Assembly: GCF_904067045.1 (NCBI RefSeq)
Contig: NZ_CAJFDC010000036.1
Location: forward strand, 822,001-886,000
From: Pseudomonas sp. FEN
GTDB taxonomy: Bacteria > Pseudomonadota > Gammaproteobacteria > Pseudomonadales > Pseudomonadaceae
Direction: 5' to 3'
Length of the DNA: 64,000 bases
Of this stretch, positions 21,436 through 28,210 are shown piece after piece (the stretch's first letter is position 1; the number at the start of each line of letters is the position of its first letter). The notes under the pieces were generated by a model. It saw only the letters and a program-made list of their open reading frames with translations. It was not told the origin of the DNA and searched no databases. A program made the translations under genes and the position numbers.

Positions 21436-21459
21436 AAAGGCGACCCCGAGGTCGCCTTT
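21436..21459. terminator. Bidirectional terminator between recN and fur
   Basis: The perfect 10-bp stem AAAGGCGACC / GGTCGCCTTT with loop CCGA lies between the convergent ends of recN and fur, with A-rich and T-rich flanks giving U-tracts on both strands. Confidence 0.85.
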
Positions 21460-21491
21460 GTTCGTTGCGTGAACCTGTACTCGCGACAGAC

Positions 21492-21899
21492 TTATTTTTT
21501 CTTCTTGCGCACGTACAGCACCAGGTTGTGGTCCACCAGATCGAAACCGTGCTCGTCGGCAATAGCCTTCTGCAGCTTCTCGATTTCCAGGCTGGTGAAC
21601 TCAATCACCTCGCTGGTCTCCACATTGACCATATGATCATGGTGCCCGCCATCGGCCAGCTCGAATACCGCATGGCCGCCGTCAAAGTTGTGGCGAACCA
21701 CCAACCCGGCCGCTTCGAACTGGGTCAGTACACGGTAGACCGTTGCCAGGCCAACATCCTCGCCAGCTTCCATCAGCGCTTTGTAGACATCCTCGGCGCT
21801 CATGTGACGCTGCTCGGCGGAATCGAGCATTTGCAGAATCTTGACCCGTGGCAGAGTCACTTTTAAGCCGGCTTTACGTAGTTCGCTATTTTCAACCAT
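21492..21899 (-). CDS. fur: Fur, ferric uptake regulator
   Basis: A 135-aa iron-responsive repressor. The N-terminal winged-helix domain (1-83) contains LPRVKILQMLDSAEQRHMSAEDVYKAL and GLATVYRVLTQFEAAGLV; the metal-binding and dimerisation domain includes GGHHDHMVNVETSEVIEF. The C-terminus ends LYVRKKKK, and the second Cys pair found in E. coli Fur is absent, as is usual in Pseudomonas. It is divergent from bamE, the conserved fur-omlA arrangement. Confidence 0.97.
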   Translation of the reverse strand: MVENSELRKAGLKVTLPRVKILQMLDSAEQRHMSAEDVYKALMEAGEDVGLATVYRVLTQFEAAGLVVRHNFDGGHAVFELADGGHHDHMVNVETSEVIEFTSLEIEKLQKAIADEHGFDLVDHNLVLYVRKKKK

Positions 21900-21996
21900 G
21901 GTCAGCTTTCTCGCGATGCTGCTTCGCAGCTTCTCTTAATACGGGTATGATCGGGGTTTACGTTGTCCCAGCCAAGATAGTGGAAGTCGCCCACCG

Positions 21997-22524
21997 ATGC
22001 AAAACACCAAGCTGTTGCTAACCAGTTTTACCTTAGTGGGACTGCTCGCACTCGCCGGTTGTTCATTCCCCGGGGTTTACAAAATCGACATCCAACAGGG
22101 CAATGTCGTCACGCAGGACATGATAGACCAGTTGCGCCCGGGAATGACCCGCAAGCAAGTAAGGTTTATCATGGGCAACCCCCTGCTGACCGACACATTC
22201 CACGCCAATCGCTGGGATTACCTGTATAGCCTGCAGCCAGGCGGCGGTGAACGCCAGCAGGAGCGTATCAGTCTGCTGTTCAATGCCAATGACCAGCTGG
22301 CCAGCCTGTCTGGCGACTTCAAGCCAGGCGTGAGCCGCGACGAAGCGATTCTTGGCAAGGACAGCGGCACGACGGTGAATGCTCCGGCGCAGAACGCCGA
22401 GAAGCCGAAACCCGAGAAGCCGGTCAAGCCCGGCTCGCTGTTGGACCAGATCCAGAAGGATGTCGACGGCGTGAAAGCCGTACCGGTTCCGACGCCGGAG
22501 CCGCTGGACACCACGCCGCAGTAA
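21997..22524 (+). CDS. bamE: BamE (OmlA/SmpA), outer-membrane assembly lipoprotein
   Basis: A 175-aa lipoprotein of the BAM complex that inserts outer-membrane proteins. The signal peptide ends in the lipobox LALAGC (Cys 22). The BamE domain follows: VYKIDIQQGNVVTQDMIDQLRPGMTRKQVRFIMGNPLLTDTFHANRWDYLYS. The extra C-terminal Pro/Lys-rich extension (about residues 125-175) is typical of Pseudomonas OmlA. Divergent from fur; followed directly by an intrinsic terminator. Confidence 0.96.
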   Translation: MQNTKLLLTSFTLVGLLALAGCSFPGVYKIDIQQGNVVTQDMIDQLRPGMTRKQVRFIMGNPLLTDTFHANRWDYLYSLQPGGGERQQERISLLFNANDQLASLSGDFKPGVSRDEAILGKDSGTTVNAPAQNAEKPKPEKPVKPGSLLDQIQKDVDGVKAVPVPTPEPLDTTPQ

Positions 22525-22535
22525 AACGGCGATAC

Positions 22536-22564
22536 AAAAAAGCCCGGCATGTCCGGGCTTTTTG
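22536..22564 (+). terminator. Rho-independent terminator after bamE
   Basis: AGCCCGG / CCGGGCT stem with loop CATGT is preceded by AAAAAA and followed by TTTTTGTT, 12 bases after the bamE stop. The symmetry allows use from both sides, including the end of the convergent rnfH. Confidence 0.88.
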
Positions 22565-22624
22565 TTGCCTGCAGGAAAACACGCTTCAAGCCAACCACTA
22601 CACAGATCCTGTGCAAGACAATGG

Positions 22625-22939
22625 CTACAGGTTTTGCGCCTTGGCCTTCGCCGCTTTTTCCGCACGCAGGCGCCGAACTTCCTTGGGATCGGCCAGCAAG
22701 GGACGATAGATTTCGATACGATCACCCGCCTCAACCGCACGAGTATCGGCATCGGCAATCACCTTGCCGAAGATCCCCAGCGGACAACCCCGCACATCCA
22801 GCCCGGGAAACTGCTCGGCGAGCCCCGACAGGCGCACCGCCTCCCGCAACGTCGTCCCCAGCGGCACCGTAACCGTGCGCAGAGACTGACGCCCGACATC
22901 GGCGTAGATCACCTCTATCGCGATCGACGGCTCAGACAT
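22625..22939 (-). CDS. rnfH: RnfH family ubiquitin-like protein (RatB)
   Basis: A 104-aa UPF0125/RnfH protein with a ubiquitin-like beta-grasp fold. Recognisable stretches are IEVIYADVGRQSLRTVTVPLGTTLREAVRLSG, DVRGCPLGIFGKVI and AGDRIEIYRPLLADPKEVRRLRAEKA. MSEPSIAIEVIYADV was used as start. It overlaps the ratA stop by 8 bases, so the pair is translationally coupled. Its exact function is unknown; it is called RatB where it pairs with RatA. Confidence 0.9.
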   Translation of the reverse strand: MSEPSIAIEVIYADVGRQSLRTVTVPLGTTLREAVRLSGLAEQFPGLDVRGCPLGIFGKVIADADTRAVEAGDRIEIYRPLLADPKEVRRLRAEKAAKAKAQNL

Positions 22940-23366
22940 GGAGCTGCTTGGCGCGCTGACAGAAGGCGTCCACCAGGGTATTGGCCGCCTGATTGAACAG
23001 CGGCCCCAGGGTCGCCCGCACGATGGGCCCGGCATAATCGAAGGTCAGGTCCAGGCTGATCTTGCAGGCTTTCTCCCCCAAGGCCTTGAACACCCAGACA
23101 CCATGCAACTGATTGAACGGTCCTTCTTCCAGGTTCATTTCAATCGATTGCCCTGACACCAGGGTATTGCGGGTGACGAAATTCTGGCTCAAACCGCCTT
23201 TGGCGATCGCCAGCGTGGCGCGCATATGCACCTCCGAGCTTTCCAGCACCTGGGCCGAGGCGCACCACGGGAGAAACTCCGGGTAACGCGCGACGTCGTT
23301 CACCAGGTCATAAAGCGCCTGTGCCGGGTAAGGCAGCAAGGCCGAACGTTGAATATGGGTCGTCAT
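22932..23366 (-). CDS. ratA: RatA family START/COQ10-domain protein
   Basis: A 144-aa SRPBCC (START-like) protein related to mitochondrial COQ10 and to E. coli RatA, which has been reported to interfere with ribosome subunit association. The family pattern is clear: RSALLPYPAQALYDLVNDVARYPEFLPWC at the N-terminus and SLDLTFDYAGPIVRATLGPLFNQAANTLVDAFCQRAKQL at the C-terminus. It stands head-to-head with smpB and is followed by rnfH, the conserved order. Whether it acts as a toxin or in quinone handling is open. Confidence 0.93.
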   Translation of the reverse strand: MTTHIQRSALLPYPAQALYDLVNDVARYPEFLPWCASAQVLESSEVHMRATLAIAKGGLSQNFVTRNTLVSGQSIEMNLEEGPFNQLHGVWVFKALGEKACKISLDLTFDYAGPIVRATLGPLFNQAANTLVDAFCQRAKQLHV

Positions 23367-23493
23367 GTCAGCGTTGATTCCAGGGCTGGGCAGCAAACAA
23401 AAGTGCGCGCATTGTCCGGGATTCATCCTACGCGCTCAAGCACGCAGCTTCACCGTAGCCGAGTGACGCGCAACTCCCTATAATGCCGCCCCT

Positions 23494-23976
23494 ATGGCTA
23501 AACAGAAGAAACACCCCACAGGGACCATCGCGCAAAATAAAAAGGCGCGCCACGATTACTTCGTCGAACAACGGTTCGAGGCTGGTCTGGTCCTGGCCGG
23601 CTGGGAAGTAAAGAGTCTACGTGCAGGCAAGGCACAGCTGGTCGACAGCTATGTACTGCTCAAGAACGGTGAAGCCTGGTTGTTCGGCAGCCACTTCACG
23701 CCCTTGACCACCGCCAGCACCCACGTGATTGCCGACCCGACGCGCACGCGCAAGCTGCTGCTCAACCAGCGCGAGCTGGAAAAGATCCACGCGGCCGTAC
23801 AGCAGAAAGGCCATGCCTGCGTCTGCCTGTCGCTGTACTGGAGCAAGCACCTGGTCAAGTGCGAGATTGCCCTGGGCAAGGGCAAGAAGGAATACGACAA
23901 GCGCGATACCGAGCGCGAGCGCGATGCCAACCGGGACTTGCAGCGCGCCGTGCGCAACAAGGGCAAGGAAGACTGA
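23494..23976 (+). CDS. smpB: SmpB, tmRNA-binding protein
   Basis: A 160-aa protein that delivers tmRNA to stalled ribosomes (trans-translation). The N-terminus KKHPTGTIAQNKKARHDYFVEQRFEAGLVLAGWEVKSLRAGKAQLVDSYV and the basic C-terminal tail (KGKKEYDKRDTERERDANRDLQRAVRNKGKED) are diagnostic. Its RNA partner ssrA lies 7.5 kb downstream, separated by the lactate cluster, as in other pseudomonads. Confidence 0.97.
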   Translation: MAKQKKHPTGTIAQNKKARHDYFVEQRFEAGLVLAGWEVKSLRAGKAQLVDSYVLLKNGEAWLFGSHFTPLTTASTHVIADPTRTRKLLLNQRELEKIHAAVQQKGHACVCLSLYWSKHLVKCEIALGKGKKEYDKRDTERERDANRDLQRAVRNKGKED

Positions 23977-24041
23977 GTGCGGCGAGGGAGGCTTGCCTCA
24001 ATGCCTGTCAGTTAAGAGCAATCTTAAGTCTGGCCGATATT

Positions 24042-24174
24042 TGTGGCGAGCGGGCTTGCCCGCGCTCGGCTGCGAAGCAGTCGTAAAACCGGTGATTGCG
24101 TTCTGCCTGACACAATGAAGTCGCTGATTTCAGGGCCGCTTCGCAGCCCAGCGCGGGCAAGCCCGCTCGCCACA
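24042..24174. repeat. Inverted pair of REP elements
   Basis: Two copies of a roughly 40-base element are in opposite orientation. The left copy reads GTGGCGAGCGGGCTTGCCCG followed by CGCTCGGCTGCGAAGC; the right copy is its reverse complement with small changes. The GCGGGCTTGCCCGC core and the paired layout are typical of Pseudomonas REP doublets. They fill the space between convergent smpB and lldR and could form a long cruciform or mRNA-end structure. Confidence 0.88.
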
Positions 24175-24189
24175 TGACCCGACCGCCTT

Positions 24190-24957
24190 CTAGATCCCCT
24201 TGCGCCGCTCCGCCCGCGCCACCCGCTGCACTTCCTGGCGCACTTCCTCCAGCACCTCCTGCACATACAGAATGTGCCGGCTGGACACTTCCCGCGCCGC
24301 TTCCGCGCGCCCCTCGATAATCGCCAGGTACAACTCGCGGTGCTGATTGATCAGCATGTCCCGGGTTTCACTGCGTTGCTGGTACATACCGCCGATATTG
24401 GTCACCACGTTGCGCTTGAGCAAATCGAACAAGCCACGGATGGTATGCAGCAACACGGCGTTATGACTCGCCTCGGCAATCGCCAGGTGAAAACTCGCGT
24501 CCGCCGCGCCCTCCTCCGCCCGACTCACCTCGTCCGCGCGCGCATAGCAGCTCTGCAACTGCTCAAAGGCCAGGCGCAGGCGCTCGCGGTCCACCTCGGT
24601 CGCCCGCAATGCCGCGTAATAAGCGCAGGACGCCTCCAACGTATGGCGAAACTCCAGCAGGTCGCGCTGGGCTTCCGGATGGCTTTCCAGCAGGTGCAGC
24701 AACGGATCGCTGAAGGTCGAACCCAACGACTCCACCACATAGTTGCCACCGCCCTGGCGGCTGACCAACATCCCCTTGGCCACCAGCTTCTGGATCGCCT
24801 CGCGCAACGACGGGCGTGAGACGCCGAACTGCTCGGCCAGCGCGCGTTCGGCCGGCAGTCGCTCACCGGCCTGGAGCGTGCCCTCGAGAATCATCTCCTC
24901 GAGCCGCTGGACAATATCGTCAGACAAACGGCGCTGACGAACCTGATCAAACCCCAT
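24190..24957 (-). CDS. lldR: LldR, FadR-type GntR repressor of lactate genes
   Basis: A 255-aa GntR/FadR regulator. The winged helix covers about 1-75 (LSDDIVQRLEEMILEGTLQAGERLPAERALAEQFGVSRPSLREAIQKLVAKGMLVSRQGGGNYV); the all-helical FCD ligand domain follows, with metal-site histidines in ASFHLAIAEASHN and NQHRELYLAI. It is transcribed away from lldP-lldD-dld, and a perfect palindromic operator lies between them, so it most likely represses the cluster until L-lactate is bound. The ATG at 24957 was preferred to the adjacent GTG at 24960. Confidence 0.92.
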   Translation of the reverse strand: MGFDQVRQRRLSDDIVQRLEEMILEGTLQAGERLPAERALAEQFGVSRPSLREAIQKLVAKGMLVSRQGGGNYVVESLGSTFSDPLLHLLESHPEAQRDLLEFRHTLEASCAYYAALRATEVDRERLRLAFEQLQSCYARADEVSRAEEGAADASFHLAIAEASHNAVLLHTIRGLFDLLKRNVVTNIGGMYQQRSETRDMLINQHRELYLAIIEGRAEAAREVSSRHILYVQEVLEEVRQEVQRVARAERRKGI

Positions 24958-25150
24958 CACTCACTCCTCACGATCCCGAACCCTCGCCGGGACTGTCTAT
25001 TCTGGCTGATAGAGACGCCGCCAGCACCTGCCAGATACGACATAAATCAGCTGATCAAGCCGTCCACCGGACACCTATCAGACGAAAGTTTCAGGGCGGC
25101 AAATTGACACATCACCAGCAACGCTTTTAACCTAGCGCTCGGCGATTGTA

Positions 25151-25167
25151 AATTGGTATTACCAATT
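25151..25167. promoter_or_regulatory. Palindromic LldR operator
   Basis: AATTGGTATTACCAATT is a perfect 7+3+7 palindrome of the TTGGTNNNACCAA class bound by LldR/PdhR-type FadR regulators. It is 52 bases upstream of the lldP ribosome binding region in the 261-base lldR-lldP gap; nothing else distinctive was seen in that gap. Confidence 0.82.
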
Positions 25168-25218
25168 ATCCAAATCACCCTCAGTGCCTGACCAACAACA
25201 ATTAGGGGCCACCCCATT

Positions 25219-26913
25219 ATGCAAACCTGGCAACAGCTCTACAGCCCACTCGGCAGCCTCGGGCTGTCCGCTCTCGCGGCCGTGATTCCCATCGTGTTCT
25301 TCTTCCTGGCCCTGGCGGTGTTTCGCCTCAAGGGTCATGTGGCGGGGAGCATTACTCTCGTCCTGGCGATCCTGGTGGCGATCTTTGCCTTCAAGATGCC
25401 GGGCGACATGGCGCTTGCCGCCGCCGGCTACGGCTTCGCCTATGGTTTGTGGCCCATCGCCTGGATCATCGTCGCGGCGGTGTTCCTCTACAAACTGACG
25501 GTCAAGAGCGGCCAGTTCGAAATCATCCGCAGCTCGGTGCTATCGATTACCGATGACCAGCGCCTGCAAGTGCTGCTGATCGGCTTCTGCTTCGGCGCGT
25601 TCCTGGAAGGTGCCGCCGGCTTCGGCGCCCCGGTGGCGATCACCGCCGCCCTGCTGGTCGGCCTGGGTTTCAACCCGCTCTACGCCGCCGGCCTGTGCCT
25701 GATCGCCAACACCGCGCCGGTCGCCTTCGGCGCCCTGGGCATTCCGATCATCGTCGCCGGCCAGGTCACCGGCCTCGACGCCTTCAAGATCGGCGCCATG
25801 GCCGGTCGCCAACTGCCGCTGCTGTCGCTGTTCGTACCGTTCTGGCTGGTGTTCATGATGGACGGCCTGCGCGGCGTGCGGGAAACCTGGCCAGCCGCGC
25901 TGGTAGCCGGGCTGAGCTTCGCGGTGACCCAGTTCTTCACCTCGAACTTCATCGGCCCGGAACTGCCGGACATCACCTCGGCGCTGGTCAGCCTGGTCTC
26001 GCTGACCCTGTTCCTGAAGGTCTGGCAACCCAAGCGCACGGCCGGCGCGCAGATCGCCGGCGCGGCCTCGAACACCGTGGTCAGCGCCAGTGTCGGCGGT
26101 TTCGGTCAGCCACGCAGCAGCCTCGCCTCGCCCTACAGCCTGGGACAGATCCTCAAGGCCTGGTCACCGTTCCTGATCCTCACCGTGCTGGTGACGATCT
26201 GGACCCTGAAATCGTTCAAGGCCATGTTCGCCACGGGCGGTTCGATGTACGGCACGGTGTTCAACTTCGCCATCCCGCACCTGGACCAACTGGTGATCAA
26301 GAGCGCACCGATCGTCGCGACGCCCACCGCGATTCCGGCGATCTTCAAGCTCGATCCGATCTCTGCCACCGGCACGGCGATTTTCTTCTCCGCCCTGGTA
26401 TCGATGCTGATCCTGAAGATCGACATCAAAACCGGTCTGACCACTTTAAAAGAGACCTTCTACGAGCTGCGTTGGCCGATCCTGTCCATCGGCATGGTGC
26501 TGGCCTTCGCCTTCGTCACCAACTACTCGGGCATGTCTTCGACCATGGCCCTGGTCCTGGCCGCGACCGGCACGGCGTTCCCGTTCTTCTCGCCGTTCCT
26601 TGGCTGGCTCGGGGTGTTCCTCACCGGTTCCGACACCTCGTCCAACGCCCTGTTCAGCTCGTTGCAAGCGACCACCGCGCACCAGATCGGCGTCAACGAC
26701 ATCCTGCTGGTGGCGGCCAATACCAGCGGCGGCGTCACTGGCAAGATGATCTCCCCGCAATCGATCGCCGTGGCCTGCGCCGCCACCGGCCTGGTGGGCA
26801 AGGAGTCGGATCTGTTCCGCTTCACCCTCAAGCACAGCCTGTTCTTCGCCACCATTGTCGGACTGATCACGCTGCTTCAGGCCTATATCTTCACCGGCAT
26901 GCTGGTGCACTAA
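25219..26913 (+). CDS. lldP: LldP, L-lactate permease
   Basis: A 564-aa inner-membrane LctP-family lactate:proton symporter with about 12-14 hydrophobic helices. The family signature is GFCFGAFLEGAAGFGAPVAITAALLVGLGFNPL (about 115-150) and, near the C-terminus, FLTGSDTSSNALFSSLQ and TSGGVTGKMISPQSIAVACAATG. It is preceded by GGGGCC/ATTAGG and the LldR operator and followed by lldD on the same strand after 71 bases. It should take up both lactate isomers for the two downstream dehydrogenases. Confidence 0.97.
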   Translation: MQTWQQLYSPLGSLGLSALAAVIPIVFFFLALAVFRLKGHVAGSITLVLAILVAIFAFKMPGDMALAAAGYGFAYGLWPIAWIIVAAVFLYKLTVKSGQFEIIRSSVLSITDDQRLQVLLIGFCFGAFLEGAAGFGAPVAITAALLVGLGFNPLYAAGLCLIANTAPVAFGALGIPIIVAGQVTGLDAFKIGAMAGRQLPLLSLFVPFWLVFMMDGLRGVRETWPAALVAGLSFAVTQFFTSNFIGPELPDITSALVSLVSLTLFLKVWQPKRTAGAQIAGAASNTVVSASVGGFGQPRSSLASPYSLGQILKAWSPFLILTVLVTIWTLKSFKAMFATGGSMYGTVFNFAIPHLDQLVIKSAPIVATPTAIPAIFKLDPISATGTAIFFSALVSMLILKIDIKTGLTTLKETFYELRWPILSIGMVLAFAFVTNYSGMSSTMALVLAATGTAFPFFSPFLGWLGVFLTGSDTSSNALFSSLQATTAHQIGVNDILLVAANTSGGVTGKMISPQSIAVACAATGLVGKESDLFRFTLKHSLFFATIVGLITLLQAYIFTGMLVH

Positions 26914-26984
26914 AGTGACAAGGGCCCGGGGGCCTGTCGAAGCCCCCGGCAACCGCTCCCTTTCAACCAACGCTGCGAGCCCCC

Positions 26985-28130
26985 ATGATTATTTCCGCCT
27001 CCACCGATTACCGCGCAGCCGCCCAACGCAAGCTGCCGCCGTTCCTGTTCCACTATGCCGACGGCGGCGCCTACGCCGAGCATACCCTGCGCCATAACGT
27101 CGAGGACCTGGCGAACATCGCCCTGCGTCAGCGCGTACTGAACAACATGTCCGAGTTGAGCCTGGAAACCCGCCTGTTCAATGAGACCTTGAGCATGCCG
27201 GTGGCCCTCGCCCCCGTCGGCCTGACCGGCATGTATGCCCGGCGCGGCGAGGTTCAGGCGGCCCGCGCGGCGGCGGCCAAGGGCATTCCCTTTACGATGT
27301 CGACCGTATCGGTCTGTCCGATCGAGGAAGTCGCCCCCGCCATCGACCGGCCCATGTGGTTCCAGCTTTACGTGCTCAAGGACCGCGGCTTCATGCGCAA
27401 CGCCCTGGAGCGCGCCAAGGCCGCGGGGGTCACCACCCTGGTCTTTACCGTGGACATGCCGGTGCCGGGCGCCCGCTACCGTGATGCGCATTCCGGGATG
27501 AGCGGTCCGAACGCACCACTGCGGCGTGTCTGGCAAGCCATGACTCACCCGCAGTGGGCCTGGGACGTGGGCCTGATGGGCAAGCCCCACGACCTCGGCA
27601 ATATCTCGAAGTATCGCGGCAACCCGACCGGCCTGGGCGACTACATCGGCTGGCTGGGCAACAACTTTGACCCGTCGATTTCCTGGAAGGACCTGGAGTG
27701 GATCCGCGAGTTCTGGGAAGGGCCGATGGTCATCAAGGGCATTCTCGACCCGCAGGATGCCAGGGACGCGGTGAAGTTCGGCGCCGACGGCATCGTGGTT
27801 TCCAACCATGGCGGTCGCCAGCTCGACGGCGTGCTGTCCAGCGCCCGCGCGCTGCCGGCCATCGCCGATGCGGTGAAAGGCGACCTGAAGATCCTCGCCG
27901 ACTCCGGCATCCGCAGCGGCCTGGACGTGGTACGCATGATCGCCCTGGGCGCGGACACCGTGCTGATCGGCCGCGCGTTCCTCTACGCCCTCGCCGCCGC
28001 TGGCGAAGCCGGCGTGAAGAATCTGCTGGACCTGTTCGAGAAGGAAATGCGCGTGGCCATGGTGCTCACCGGCGCCAAGTCCATCAGCGAGATCAACCGT
28101 GATTCGCTGGTTCGTGAACTGGGCGCCTGA
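26985..28130 (+). CDS. lldD: LldD, FMN-dependent L-lactate dehydrogenase
   Basis: A 381-aa membrane-associated flavoenzyme oxidising L-lactate to pyruvate and passing electrons to quinone. The alpha-hydroxyacid oxidase pattern is clear: N-terminal DYRAAAQRKLPPFLFHYADGGAYAEHTLRHN, FMN-binding ALAPVGLTGMYARRGE, WFQLYVLKDRG, the active-site signature VVSNHGGRQLDG (about 273-284, with catalytic His) and ILADSGIRSGLDVVRMIALGADTVLIGRAFLY. It is between lldP and the D-lactate dehydrogenase gene in the same operon. Confidence 0.97.
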   Translation: MIISASTDYRAAAQRKLPPFLFHYADGGAYAEHTLRHNVEDLANIALRQRVLNNMSELSLETRLFNETLSMPVALAPVGLTGMYARRGEVQAARAAAAKGIPFTMSTVSVCPIEEVAPAIDRPMWFQLYVLKDRGFMRNALERAKAAGVTTLVFTVDMPVPGARYRDAHSGMSGPNAPLRRVWQAMTHPQWAWDVGLMGKPHDLGNISKYRGNPTGLGDYIGWLGNNFDPSISWKDLEWIREFWEGPMVIKGILDPQDARDAVKFGADGIVVSNHGGRQLDGVLSSARALPAIADAVKGDLKILADSGIRSGLDVVRMIALGADTVLIGRAFLYALAAAGEAGVKNLLDLFEKEMRVAMVLTGAKSISEINRDSLVRELGA

Positions 28131-28210
28131 ACATCGCGCCGAGACGAATCACCGCCTGATTGAACGGGGCACGTAGCGCACCCGACGCCGCGACCCCGTG
28201 AGGAGTTTGC

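Noticed and set aside
24042..24174. Insertion sequence remnant
   Set aside because: The inverted pair lacks any transposase coding sequence and fits the known REP doublet pattern of Pseudomonas.
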